DNA of 64,000 nucleotides from Chengkuizengella sediminis. Lineage in GTDB: Bacteria; Bacillota; Bacilli; Paenibacillales; KCTC-33759. Location of the stretch: NCBI RefSeq assembly GCF_010078385.1, contig NZ_SIJC01000001.1:620001-684000 (forward strand). Direction: 5' to 3'. Positions 37,393 to 45,133 of this stretch are shown piece after piece. A program made the position numbers and the translations under genes. Numbering within the stretch: the first letter of the stretch is position 1; each line of letters starts with the position of its first letter. The notes beneath the pieces were generated by a model. That model made no database searches and was not told the origin of the DNA. It was given only the letters and a program-made list of their open reading frames with translations.

Positions 37393-38355
37393 TTACTCCA
37401 TTCGTAATTTAACGGGTACGGTAACTTGTTCCATAATAGTTTCCAGTACAGATTCAACCGTATTTCCTTCCATACGTACATCCGATTGTAGTATCATTCT
37501 ATGGTTTAATACATATGGCGTTAATTGTTTAATATCATCTGGTATTACATAATCTCTTTCTTTTAGAAAAGCTAACGATTTTGCTGCATGAATCAAAGCT
37601 AGTGTAGCTCTTGGACTTGCCCCTAATAAGATTGATTTGTGTTGACGAGTATTTCTTACAATTGCAATGGCATATTGAGACACTGCCTGATCAATATGAA
37701 CATGTTTTACCTTCTCTTGAATGTTTAAAATCATTTCCATATCAGTGACTGGCTTTAAATCTAACAATGGATTATTTTGACTATATGCATTTACCATGTT
37801 TAATTCAGTTACTTCATCTGGATACCCCAAACTAAACTTCATCATAAAACGATCTAACTGCGCTTCAGGCAGCAGATATGTACCTGCAAAATCTATTGGG
37901 TTTTGTGTGGCTAGCATCATAAAGGGTTTCGGCAATTCATGGCTAACACCATCTACAGTAACACTTTTTTCCTCCATTGCTTCTAATAATGCGGCTTGTG
38001 TTTTCGTAGTCGCTCTATTAATTTCATCAATGAGTAAAATATTTGTTATTACAGGACCTGGTCGAAAAACAAATGAATCGTCTTTTGGGTGATAAATGGA
38101 AACGCCAGTAATATCTGTTGGTAATAAATCTGGGTTACACTGAATTCGATGGAACTGTCCATCAATTGATTTAGCTAATGATTTAATTAATACCGTTTTC
38201 CCTGTACCGGGGACATCCTCAAGCAACACATGTCCTTCAGCTAATAACACAGTGAGTAATAGTTCAATTTCCTCTGATTTGCCCAAAATACAACTTTCCA
38301 AATTTCCCTTCAACGATTTTGTAACAGAAAACTCTTCATTCGTAAACGCTTCCAT
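37393..38355 (-). CDS. MoxR family AAA+ ATPase
   Basis: 320 residues from MEAFTNEEFSVTKSLKGNLE; GGGGAGG is 8 nt before this ATG, and the GTG six codons upstream overlaps it. Walker A: EDVPGTGKTVLIKSLA. Walker B: ILLIDEINRATTKTQAALLE. Sensor 1: FMMLATQNPIDFAGTYLLPE. Sensor 2: SPRATLALIHAAKSLA. MoxR ATPases are chaperone-like and usually act on the product of neighbouring DUF58/vWA genes. It is first of a three-gene operon and divergent from the Crp/Fnr gene. Confidence 0.95.
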   Translation of the reverse strand: MEAFTNEEFSVTKSLKGNLESCILGKSEEIELLLTVLLAEGHVLLEDVPGTGKTVLIKSLAKSIDGQFHRIQCNPDLLPTDITGVSIYHPKDDSFVFRPGPVITNILLIDEINRATTKTQAALLEAMEEKSVTVDGVSHELPKPFMMLATQNPIDFAGTYLLPEAQLDRFMMKFSLGYPDEVTELNMVNAYSQNNPLLDLKPVTDMEMILNIQEKVKHVHIDQAVSQYAIAIVRNTRQHKSILLGASPRATLALIHAAKSLAFLKERDYVIPDDIKQLTPYVLNHRMILQSDVRMEGNTVESVLETIMEQVTVPVKLRME

Positions 38356-38603
38356 TCCTATTTCCTCCCCCACTTGTATATATTATTTTATTTTACATGA
38401 ATATTCCGATTTTTTGTACAGTGTATTTTTCAGAATTAATTTGTATATTTCTCATGTAAGCCAAAAAATCAGGTACATTATTCAAAAATTTATCAAACTA
38501 CTTGATTTTACAGTTAACATCAGAAATTTATTTTACTTAGAAAAATCATTGCTTTATATTAAAGGAATAAGATTTATGAAATGAAGTAAGGAGCAATTAT
38601 TAA

Positions 38604-39293
38604 ATGAATGTAGAGGTAATCAAATCTTTTTTGCATCAAATACCATTATTTAGAGAACTCTCTGATGAAGAGCTCGATGCCATTGTAAACATTACACAAC
38701 TTAGAAAATATAGACAGCGAATGTTAGTATTCATGCAAGGAGATCCACTTGATCGAGTATTTTTTATTCATAGTGGAAAGTTAAAGATTTATAAAACCGA
38801 TCTAAATGGAAAAGAACAAATCGTATCCATACTTCAAAATGGAGAAATGTTTCCTCATGTAGGTTTTTTTAGGCAAGGTACTTTTCCTGCACATGCAGAA
38901 ATAATTGAAGATGCAAATTTATTTGTCATATCCATTAAAGATTTTGAAAAAATGCTACTTCAATACCCTGATGTAAGCATAAAGCTATTTAGGGTTATGG
39001 GAGAAAAAATCATTGACTTGCAAAATCAGTTGGAAGAAAAGATTTTACATAATACATATGAACAAATCATTTTGTTACTCATACGATTAGGAAAAAAACA
39101 CGGAGTAATCGCTGAAGGTGGTTTCGTACAACTCACAACTCAATTTACAAATCGTGAATTGGCTAACATGATCGGTTCTACTAGAGAAACCATCAATAGA
39201 ACTTTAAACCAATTCAAAAAAAACAACATGTTAAAGGAAAACGAACAAGGTTTCTTGATTCATGTTGAAAAACTTAAAGAGGAGCTATTTTAA
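38604..39293 (+). CDS. Crp/Fnr family transcription regulator without cysteines
   Basis: 229 residues behind TAAGGAGC. The N-terminal cyclic-nucleotide-binding-type beta barrel (about 15-125) includes FFIHSGKLKIYKTDLNGKEQ. A dimerisation helix follows, then the winged helix-turn-helix (FTNRELANMIGSTRETINRT, about 175-200), whose E..S(T)R is the Fnr/Crp recognition helix. There is no cysteine, so it cannot hold an Fnr [4Fe-4S] cluster. It may sense NO, redox state or a ligand in another way, as DNR/NNR or ArcR-type regulators do. Fnr-like palindromes at 39389 and 49713 are its likely targets. Confidence 0.92.
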   Translation: MNVEVIKSFLHQIPLFRELSDEELDAIVNITQLRKYRQRMLVFMQGDPLDRVFFIHSGKLKIYKTDLNGKEQIVSILQNGEMFPHVGFFRQGTFPAHAEIIEDANLFVISIKDFEKMLLQYPDVSIKLFRVMGEKIIDLQNQLEEKILHNTYEQIILLLIRLGKKHGVIAEGGFVQLTTQFTNRELANMIGSTRETINRTLNQFKKNNMLKENEQGFLIHVEKLKEELF

Positions 39294-39339
39294 AAATAAC
39301 CAAATGAATTCTGTTGGATTTTTAAAATATCGTCTTGGA

Positions 39340-39371
39340 GGCTCGCCAATCGGCGAGTTTTCTTTATTTTG
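39340..39371 (+). terminator. Terminator of the Crp/Fnr gene
   Basis: The perfect stem CTCGCC-aatc-GGCGAG (39342-39357) followed by TTTTCTTTATTTT. The loop and stem nearly match the terminator at 494-509 in reverse orientation. Confidence 0.85.
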
Positions 39372-39388
39372 TATTGAGGTGAATTAGC

Positions 39389-39404
39389 TGTGATTCAGAT
39401 CACT
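39389..39404 (+). promoter_or_regulatory. Crp/Fnr-type operator before the DUF2249 operon
   Basis: TGTGATTCAGATCACT is a near-perfect palindrome of the TGTGA-N6-TCACA type. A -10-like TATCAT lies at 39426-39431, so the operator centre (39396.5) is 29.5 bp from the first -10 base. This corresponds to about -41.5, the class II activator position. The same geometry is seen before the RIC gene. Confidence 0.75.
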
Positions 39405-39474
39405 TTTTCATGTAATAAAAATGATTATCATTAGGATATAACCATTTTTTATGATTCAAGGAGGATGATTTGTA

Positions 39475-39732
39475 ATGAGTGAAAACATGAATCAAGAAGG
39501 TAAGAATATTATTGAACTTGATGTTAGAGTCGACTTAAATAATAAATTAGACCCTTTCAAAAAAATCATGGAGGCCATTAAAAGTGTAGGTTCAGGTGAT
39601 TTATTTATTCTGCATGCTACTTTTAAACCTGTTCCTTTACTTAAGGTGATGAAAGGGAAAGGTTTTATACATCAAGTAGAACAAATAGAAGATAAACATT
39701 GGAAAATCATTTTTTCGAAAGCTGGTGAATGA
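39475..39732 (+). CDS. DUF2249 domain protein (first)
   Basis: 85 residues, start MSENMNQEGKNIIELDVRVD behind AAGGAGGATG. The segment IIELDVRVDLNNKLDPFKKI, then LFILHATFKPVPLLKVMKGK, then GFIHQVEQ is the DUF2249 pattern (TusA-like fold, a strand, helix, then the PVPLxxVL motif). DUF2249 domains occur next to hemerythrin-like and RIC proteins and in denitrification-related clusters, with no proven activity. It is first in a four-gene operon with an Fnr-like operator, and its stop overlaps the start of the second DUF2249 gene (ATGA). Confidence 0.85.
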   Translation: MSENMNQEGKNIIELDVRVDLNNKLDPFKKIMEAIKSVGSGDLFILHATFKPVPLLKVMKGKGFIHQVEQIEDKHWKIIFSKAGE

Positions 39733-39947
39733 ATATGATATTAGATAATCGTGGATTAGAACCTCCTCAGCCGATGATGAGAATCCTTGAAGCGCTTGAA
39801 AAACAAAATATTAATGAGGAGATTATTGCCATCAATGATCGGCAGCCTATGTTTTTATATGCTGAACTAGAAGAAAGAGGATTTGTTCATAAAACCACAC
39901 AACAAGATGATGGAAGTTATAAAATTATTATTCAAAAGAAAGGGTGA
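39729..39947 (+). CDS. DUF2249 domain protein (second)
   Basis: 72 residues, start MNMILDNRGLEPPQPMMRIL, overlapping the preceding stop by 4 bp. The opening LDNRGLEPPQPMMRILEALE resembles the TusA/SirA motif L-D-x-x-G-L-x-C-P-x-P, with Pro in place of the sulfur-carrying Cys. It then shows NDRQPMFLYAELEERGFVHK, a DUF2249 hallmark. Without the Cys it cannot act as a TusA persulfide carrier. Function is unknown; the context suggests nitrogen-oxide or Fe-S stress. Confidence 0.83.
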   Translation: MNMILDNRGLEPPQPMMRILEALEKQNINEEIIAINDRQPMFLYAELEERGFVHKTTQQDDGSYKIIIQKKG

Positions 39948-39953
39948 ATTCGA

Positions 39954-41204
39954 ATGAACCCTTCTTTAACTACTGGAACAAAAACAAATATTGTACTTCC
40001 GTTATCTTTTATTTTATATAGCTTAATGGCATTGATTATTTCGCAATTCGTTTTGTTCCTTAATGGGGAAATGATCATACAGGGAATTTATCGTACACCA
40101 GAAATATGGATGACAGCTCATTTATTATTGCTTGGTTTTGTAATGATGGTTGCAATGGGGGCTATGTATCAACTAGTTCCTGTCGTTTTTCTAACCCCAA
40201 TCTGGAGTGAAAAGTTTGGCTTTTTGCAATTTTTCATCTCCGCTATGGGTATTCTAAGTTTTTCAGTCTCCCTTGCTTATTACCTTGAATATGCCATGTA
40301 TTCTGGCGGATTAACCCTGCTTGGAATTCTTATGTTTTTATTTCAAATGTGGAAAACAATTAAAAAACAATCAAATAAGAACATCTTAACAGTATTTGTA
40401 GGCACCGCTTTAATTTGTTTGTTGTTAACAATCTGCTTAGGAATATTATTAACAGTGAATTTAGGTTTAAATATCGACCTTATCAATCATTTTACTGTGT
40501 TAAAAACACATATTTTGTTAGGGTTGGCTGGTTGGTTTACACTTTTAATTTTTGGATTTTCTTATAAAATGATCCCCATGTTTTCATTATCACACGGCTA
40601 TTCCATGAAATTGAGTATGTATGTATACTGCACTTACGTTTCAGGTTTATTGATATCTGTTTTATCTTTTTCACTGGATAGTAAAATAATATTAAAATTT
40701 GGTTTTATTTTACTTTTGATTGGGTTCAGTATATTTATCTTACACATGAAAAACATCTTAAAAAAACGTCTAAAGAAAAATCTTGATCGAGCTTTTGTAT
40801 TTTCACTGATTGGAATTTTATTTGGCTGGATCCTTCATCTTATAGCAATGTTTTATGTTTTGTTCTTTGAAATTTCCATCTCAATTATTGGCATACTCAT
40901 CTACCTTTATATTTTTGGGTGGATCATATTTAGTATTATGGGGTATTTATACAAAATTGTTCCATTTCTGTGGTGGACACATCGATATAGTGAACAAGTA
41001 GGTAAAACAGATGTACCCATTTTAAAAAATATAGCTAATGAAAAATTAGGAGCCTTTCTATTTTTCTCATTTATTATAACTGTTTTGGGTGTAGGTTTTG
41101 CTATTCTGTTTTCCTGGCTATTAGGATTTTATTTTTTTCAAGGAATTTTAGTGTTCCTTTCAATTACCTATAGTGCTGCCATTATTAATGTGCTAAGAAA
41201 GTAA
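39954..41204 (+). CDS. Polytopic membrane protein with repeated G-x-x-Y-K-x-V-P motif (heme-copper/NnrS-like)
   Basis: 416 residues with about 12 predicted membrane helices and no signal peptide. Three helices end in related motifs: AMGAMYQLVPVV (68-79), IFGFSYKMIPMF (199-210) and IMGYLYKIVPFL (328-339). The first two follow a His about 13-16 residues earlier (TAHLLLLG, H56; KTHILLGL, H186). Other His residues are H179, H295 and H343. The layout is reminiscent of NnrS or of CcoN/NorB-like heme-copper subunits. I cannot show the full ligand set, so the name is descriptive. It is third in the DUF2249 operon (6-bp gap). Confidence 0.75.
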   Translation: MNPSLTTGTKTNIVLPLSFILYSLMALIISQFVLFLNGEMIIQGIYRTPEIWMTAHLLLLGFVMMVAMGAMYQLVPVVFLTPIWSEKFGFLQFFISAMGILSFSVSLAYYLEYAMYSGGLTLLGILMFLFQMWKTIKKQSNKNILTVFVGTALICLLLTICLGILLTVNLGLNIDLINHFTVLKTHILLGLAGWFTLLIFGFSYKMIPMFSLSHGYSMKLSMYVYCTYVSGLLISVLSFSLDSKIILKFGFILLLIGFSIFILHMKNILKKRLKKNLDRAFVFSLIGILFGWILHLIAMFYVLFFEISISIIGILIYLYIFGWIIFSIMGYLYKIVPFLWWTHRYSEQVGKTDVPILKNIANEKLGAFLFFSFIITVLGVGFAILFSWLLGFYFFQGILVFLSITYSAAIINVLRK

Positions 41205-41235
41205 AATTTTAATTATGAAAATGGAGGTTTTATAA

Positions 41236-41535
41236 ATGAGTTTAAAAGATAAGATTTACGAAAAGTTAAAATCTGTCATTGATCCAGAACTAAATATTAA
41301 TGTAGTTGATTTAGGTTTGATTTATGAAGTAGAAATCAACAAACATAATAATGTATATATCAAAATGACACTTACAACACCTGGTTGCCCCCTTCACGAT
41401 AGTATTACAAGTGGCGTAGAGGCTGCTGTTGCAAGCTTAGAAGATATAAATAAAGTTGATGTTGATCTTGTTTGGGATCCGCCATGGAATCCAGAGAAAA
41501 TGAGTGCTGAAGCTATGAAAAAATTGCAATCATAA
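41236..41535 (+). CDS. DUF59/MIP18-type Fe-S cluster assembly protein
   Basis: 99 residues behind AAATGGAGG. VIDPELNINVVDLGLIYEVE followed by KMTLTTPGCPLHDSI and VDVDLVWDPPWNPEKMS is the PaaD/SufT/MIP18 (DUF59) pattern. It includes the D-P-E, T-x-x-x-C-P and W-D-P-P-W motifs; the Cys in PGCPL is present. Members help mature Fe-S proteins. Being last in this operon suggests it supplies or repairs an Fe-S cluster needed by, or damaged in, the same response. It is followed by a terminator. Confidence 0.93.
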   Translation: MSLKDKIYEKLKSVIDPELNINVVDLGLIYEVEINKHNNVYIKMTLTTPGCPLHDSITSGVEAAVASLEDINKVDVDLVWDPPWNPEKMSAEAMKKLQS

Positions 41536-41542
41536 CGGATTT

Positions 41543-41592
41543 AACCTGCTTCCTTTTTTTGTAAAGTTAAAAATAGGAAGCAGGTTCTGTTT
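41543..41592. terminator. Terminator between DUF59 gene and spoVAE (convergent)
   Basis: AACCTGCTTCC / GGAAGCAGGTT, an 11-bp perfect stem around a loop of about 22 A/T-rich bases, with T residues following on the plus strand. It lies between convergent genes. Confidence 0.8.
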
Positions 41593-41606
41593 TATCAATT
41601 ATGAAG

Positions 41607-41960
41607 TTATCCTTTAGGTTTAAACACCAGTGCAGCAAGAAAAGAGAATATAATAGCTGCTGAGACACCAGCACTTGTTACCTCAAAAATCCCTGTTATG
41701 ACACCTATATAACCATCTCTTTCTAACTCAGCTAATGCCCCGTGTACAAGTGCATTCCCAAAGCTTGTAATCGGTACAGTAGCACCTGCTCCTGCAAAAT
41801 CCTCAAAAGGTTCATACCAGCCAATACCATCAAGTACTGCGCCTGCTACGACAAGTGTACTCATCGTGTGTGCTGGGGTCATTCTTCCTACATCCAATAG
41901 AAATTGTCCAATCACACAGACTCCGCCTCCAACTACAAATGCCCAAAAATATTGTATCAA
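41607..41960 (-). CDS. spoVAE: Stage V sporulation protein AE (SpoVAEb type)
   Basis: 117 residues from a TTG start (MIQYFWAFVVGGGVCVIGQF) behind GAGGTG. Four membrane helices span nearly the whole length, with GRMTPAHTMSTLVVAGAVLD and AGAGATVPITSFGNALVHGA, both standard SpoVAEb sequences. With SpoVAC and SpoVAD it forms the dipicolinic acid channel of the spore inner membrane. It is last in the cluster. Confidence 0.95.
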   Translation of the reverse strand: MIQYFWAFVVGGGVCVIGQFLLDVGRMTPAHTMSTLVVAGAVLDGIGWYEPFEDFAGAGATVPITSFGNALVHGALAELERDGYIGVITGIFEVTSAGVSAAIIFSFLAALVFKPKG

Positions 41961-41969
41961 TTCATCACC

Positions 41970-42977
41970 TCATTCACTTTCTATACTTACTGCATGTGCA
42001 ATGCAAGGAATACTCTCACCTTGCTGATATGATATAGGGGAGTGTAATGCCCCTGTTGCAACAACGAGTATTCGATTCAGTTCTCCATTACGTAATTTTT
42101 TCATTAAATGACCATATGTAACTACTGCAGAACATCCACATCCACTTCCACCTGCAATAATTAAATAAGAATCAAGTTCGTAAATCATTAATCCACAATC
42201 TTTAAATTCCGTTTGATCTATCGGAATTTTATGTTTGTGAAACAAATCTGCAGCAATTTGATGCCCCACTTTTGCTAAGTCTCCTGTCACAATTAAATCA
42301 TAATGATCAGGTGTAATTTGAAAATCTCTTAAGTGAGCCTCAATCGTATCCACTGCCGCTGGTGCCATAGCTACTCCCATATTAAACGGGTCTGTAATTC
42401 CCATATCCACCACTTTTCCAATCGTGGCACCAGTGACTCTAGGTCCATTCCCTTCTTTAGCAATGATAGAAGCTCCAGCACCAGTAACTGTATATTGTGC
42501 TGTTGGAGGTTTTTGTGAACCGTATTCTGTAGGATATCTAAACTGTTTTTCCACAGAACTGTTATGGCTGCAAGCACCACAAGCAATATGATTCGCAGCT
42601 CCAGAATTAACCAATAAGGAAGATAACGATAAACTTACCATTGATGTTGAACATGCACCAAATACTCCCAAATAAGGTACGGCTAAAGTTCTAGCTGTAA
42701 AGCTGTTACTAATGATCTGATTCATAAGATCCCCTCCTAAATAGAAGTCGATCCCATCTGTAGTAAGATTTGCTTTTTTAATTGCCAATTTCACAGTCTC
42801 TTCCATAAATTTTTGCTCTGCTTGTTCCCAGCTGTCTTGACCTATCCAATTATCCTCATGAATAATATCAAAATCATTCACAAGAGGTCCCTTTCCTTCT
42901 TCAGGACCTACTATTGTGGCTGTTGAGATAATAACGGGTTTATTTTCAAACTTCCAGCTTTGATGGCCTTGCAACAT
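41970..42977 (-). CDS. spoVAD: Stage V sporulation protein AD
   Basis: 335 residues behind AGGAGC. SpoVAD has a thiolase-like fold and binds dipicolinic acid at the spore inner membrane. The thiolase-like core is seen in VFGACSTSMVSLSLSSLLVN (nucleophile-region Cys) and AGASIIAKEGNGPRVTGATI. VTGDLAKVGHQIAADLFHKH, GCGCSAVVTYGHLMKKL and ATGALHSPISYQQGESIPCI are characteristic. Length is normal. It lies 2 bp after the SpoVAC stop. Confidence 0.97.
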   Translation of the reverse strand: MLQGHQSWKFENKPVIISTATIVGPEEGKGPLVNDFDIIHEDNWIGQDSWEQAEQKFMEETVKLAIKKANLTTDGIDFYLGGDLMNQIISNSFTARTLAVPYLGVFGACSTSMVSLSLSSLLVNSGAANHIACGACSHNSSVEKQFRYPTEYGSQKPPTAQYTVTGAGASIIAKEGNGPRVTGATIGKVVDMGITDPFNMGVAMAPAAVDTIEAHLRDFQITPDHYDLIVTGDLAKVGHQIAADLFHKHKIPIDQTEFKDCGLMIYELDSYLIIAGGSGCGCSAVVTYGHLMKKLRNGELNRILVVATGALHSPISYQQGESIPCIAHAVSIESE

Positions 42978-42979
42978 AA

Positions 42980-43456
42980 TTAAGCTCCTCCGGTTCCTAT
43001 AAAGATATGAATAATCCCAATAATAAAGGCTGCAACAACACCAAATACAATAACAGAACCAGCAAGTTTAAACATATTACCACCGACGCCAAGCACATAA
43101 CCTTCACTACGGTGTTCTAAAGCTGCAGAACACATGGAATTCGCAAATCCTGTAACAGGTACTGCAGATCCTGCTCCTGCCCATTGTGCAAATTTATCAT
43201 ATACACCTAGGCTGGTTAAAAGGATGGAAATAAGTATTAATATTGCAACCGTTGGGTCCCCAGCTTTGTCTTCTTCAAAATGAAACCAATGTACCATTGC
43301 GTCTTGAATACCTTGTCCAATCAAACAAATGATACCTCCAGCGAAAAATGCACGTATCGAATTTTTAATTACAGGTCTTTGAGGTTCCCTCTCCTTTGCA
43401 AATGATTGATATTGCTGTTGTACAGGAGTTAACGTTTTTTTCTTTTTATTCGCCAT
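42980..43456 (-). CDS. spoVAC: Stage V sporulation protein AC
   Basis: 158 residues behind AAGGGGATG. Basic N-terminus (MANKKKKTLTPVQQQYQSFA), then four membrane helices with FFAGGIICLIGQGIQDAMVH, AGAGSAVPVTGFANSMCSAA and HRSEGYVLGVGGNMFKLAGS. SpoVAC is the mechanosensitive channel component through which dipicolinic acid moves. The paralogous motif AGAG...VP.T.F.N is shared with SpoVAE. It lies 13 bp after the DUF421-DUF1657 gene. Confidence 0.96.
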   Translation of the reverse strand: MANKKKKTLTPVQQQYQSFAKEREPQRPVIKNSIRAFFAGGIICLIGQGIQDAMVHWFHFEEDKAGDPTVAILILISILLTSLGVYDKFAQWAGAGSAVPVTGFANSMCSAALEHRSEGYVLGVGGNMFKLAGSVIVFGVVAAFIIGIIHIFIGTGGA

Positions 43457-43468
43457 AAAAACATCCCC

Positions 43469-44329
43469 TTATTTTAAAAGTGGTGTTAATCTAGAAATCA
43501 TTTTGTTTAACTTCATTAAATTAGTTTCATACATTTTTTTTGCATCTTCATTTTCAGTAGATAAACCAAACAATTCAATATCAGCTGCACATTTTTTCAA
43601 TGTTGACAATAGAATAGCCTTTTGTTGAGGTTGTGGAACTTGAAGCTGATCATCATATAAATCAACATAGAGTTCACCATAATTATCTACTTGAGCTAAA
43701 AACACATTTTCTATAGTAACTCCTAGTTTTTCTAATTCCGTATGTAACCATTCACGATTTAATCCGATGGTTGCTAATGGTTCATTGATCACATTTCCAT
43801 CCATGATGACTGTTTGAGATTCTTGTTCATTAGGTAATTTCAACCCAAGATGTCGAGGTGTGATAGGTTGATTTTCATTCTTTAATAAAACAGATAGGTC
43901 TCCCGAAGTTTCCAATACTGCAAATTCTACATCTGCTACATTAAAAGCGTTTTTCTTTCTCAATTGAGACAACAAATCATCCGTATTATATTTAACCTTT
44001 TCCATATTATCTTCTAATATTTTGCCATCCTTGATTAATGTAGTTCCTTTTCCTTCCATCCAATCCCGAATTTTTTTACTTTTTAATAACAATTTCTCAA
44101 TAAAAAATGCAACTACAACCCAAACAGTTAATGCTATTAATCCAGTACCCCAATTCAAGAAATCTATGGAACTAAATCCAGCCAAGCTCCCAATGGTAAT
44201 ACCCACAATATATTGAAAATAATTCAATTCTGAAATTTGTCTGTTGCCAAGTAATAAACGAGTTAGCAAAAACATAACGATAATCGCCGCTAAAGACTTC
44301 CAAACAATTTGAATCCATTCAGGCAGCAA
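43469..44329 (-). CDS. 2Duf-like protein: DUF421 with C-terminal DUF1657
   Basis: 286 residues. Three N-terminal membrane helices (LAAIIVMFLLTRLLLGNRQI, YFQYIVGITIGSLAGFSSID and ALTVWVVVAFFIEKL) lead into the DUF421/YetF soluble core (about 90-240). That core has MEGKGTTLIKDGKILEDNME, LRKKNAFNVADVEFAVLETS and NREWLHTELEKLGVTIENVF. Residues about 240-286 (STLKKCAADIELFGLSTENE and following) align with the DUF1657 protein encoded next door (ASLKSAQASLEQFALSTQNQ). The fusion matches the 2Duf protein of spoVA-2mob operons, which raises spore wet-heat resistance in Bacillus. It is first gene of the spoVAC-AD-AE group. Confidence 0.85.
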   Translation of the reverse strand: MLPEWIQIVWKSLAAIIVMFLLTRLLLGNRQISELNYFQYIVGITIGSLAGFSSIDFLNWGTGLIALTVWVVVAFFIEKLLLKSKKIRDWMEGKGTTLIKDGKILEDNMEKVKYNTDDLLSQLRKKNAFNVADVEFAVLETSGDLSVLLKNENQPITPRHLGLKLPNEQESQTVIMDGNVINEPLATIGLNREWLHTELEKLGVTIENVFLAQVDNYGELYVDLYDDQLQVPQPQQKAILLSTLKKCAADIELFGLSTENEDAKKMYETNLMKLNKMISRLTPLLK

Positions 44330-44509
44330 AATGATTCACTCCTTCCCTTGATTAATATTCATTATCTGCAATGTTGCCTTATGTTATGAATCGTAATATT
44401 TTTCCAAATAGAAAAGTCACTCATAGGGTAAAATAAAATGAGTGTGAAATTGATATGAAAAATAGATAACGTTATCCTACACAAAATTAAAATTACGAGG
44501 TGTATAAAT

Positions 44510-44716
44510 ATGACTGTAGCATCAGATGTAAAAACATGTTTAGCTTCATTGAAAAGTGCTCAAGCAAGCCTGGAACAATTTGCACTAAGCACTCAAAATC
44601 AAGCCGCAAAAACTTTATTTGAAAATTGCGCTCAAACCACACAACAAGTCGTAGATCAAATAGGAACAAGAGTTCAACAATTAGAAAATGAAGAACCACA
44701 GTATAAAGGACTATAA
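44510..44716 (+). CDS. DUF1657 domain small protein
   Basis: 68 residues, start MTVASDVKTCLASLKSAQAS behind ACGAGGTG. ASLEQFALSTQNQAAKTLFE, then QQVVDQIGTRVQQLENEEPQ and YKGL make up the whole DUF1657 domain including the EEPQYKG ending. DUF1657 proteins accompany spoVA-2mob operons. Here it is divergent from the 2Duf gene, 180 bp away. It is helical, soluble, and probably forespore-expressed, but no clear sigma-G promoter could be fixed. Confidence 0.9.
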   Translation: MTVASDVKTCLASLKSAQASLEQFALSTQNQAAKTLFENCAQTTQQVVDQIGTRVQQLENEEPQYKGL

Positions 44717-44853
44717 CTTTTTACCTAAAAAGTAAATTTGTTTCCCTTCTTTATTCTTCATTATCTTGATATTTGAGTATTGCACATATGTTAAATCAGT
44801 TATAAAATGGTATAAAATAGAAAAATCTGAATAAAAGATTTGGAGTGATTCAA

Positions 44854-45045
44854 ATGTTACTTTGGATATTCATCTTTATAGTACTTTTTTCTTTCTTCAT
44901 TACAGCTATTGTTATTTCTTTAAAAGAAGATAGAAAAAAAGCCAACCAACCACATGTAAATACTGGAGAACATGATAGTGAAGAAAATTTCAAAAATTCA
45001 GCGTACATCAACGGAACTGACTATGGTTCTGGTAATATGAGTTAA
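44854..45045 (+). CDS. Small membrane protein, unknown
   Basis: 63 residues from MLLWIFIFIVLFSFFITAIV; GGAGTGA is 6 nt before this ATG, whereas the GTG three codons upstream lies in that site. It has a single N-terminal membrane helix (about 3-24) followed by a polar, charged tail (KEDRKKANQPHVNTGEHDSE, ending YINGTDYGSGNMS). A -10-like TATAAA lies about 40 bp upstream. I do not recognise the family. It stands alone with a terminator downstream. Confidence 0.6.
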   Translation: MLLWIFIFIVLFSFFITAIVISLKEDRKKANQPHVNTGEHDSEENFKNSAYINGTDYGSGNMS

Positions 45046-45073
45046 GAACCATGGTCTTTTTATCCATAAGGCA

Positions 45074-45102
45074 ACAAAAAACACCCACTAAGGGTGTTTT
45101 TT
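45074..45102. terminator. Bidirectional terminator
   Basis: AAAAAACACCC-actaa-GGGTGTTTTTT with A and T tracts on both sides, between the small membrane protein gene and the convergent lipoprotein gene. Confidence 0.88.
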
Positions 45103-45133
45103 GTAATTAAATACGTTGCTGATCAATGACAAC

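Noticed and set aside
38604-39293. True oxygen-sensing Fnr with a [4Fe-4S] cluster
   Set aside because: The protein has no cysteine at all, so it can only be called Crp/Fnr family.
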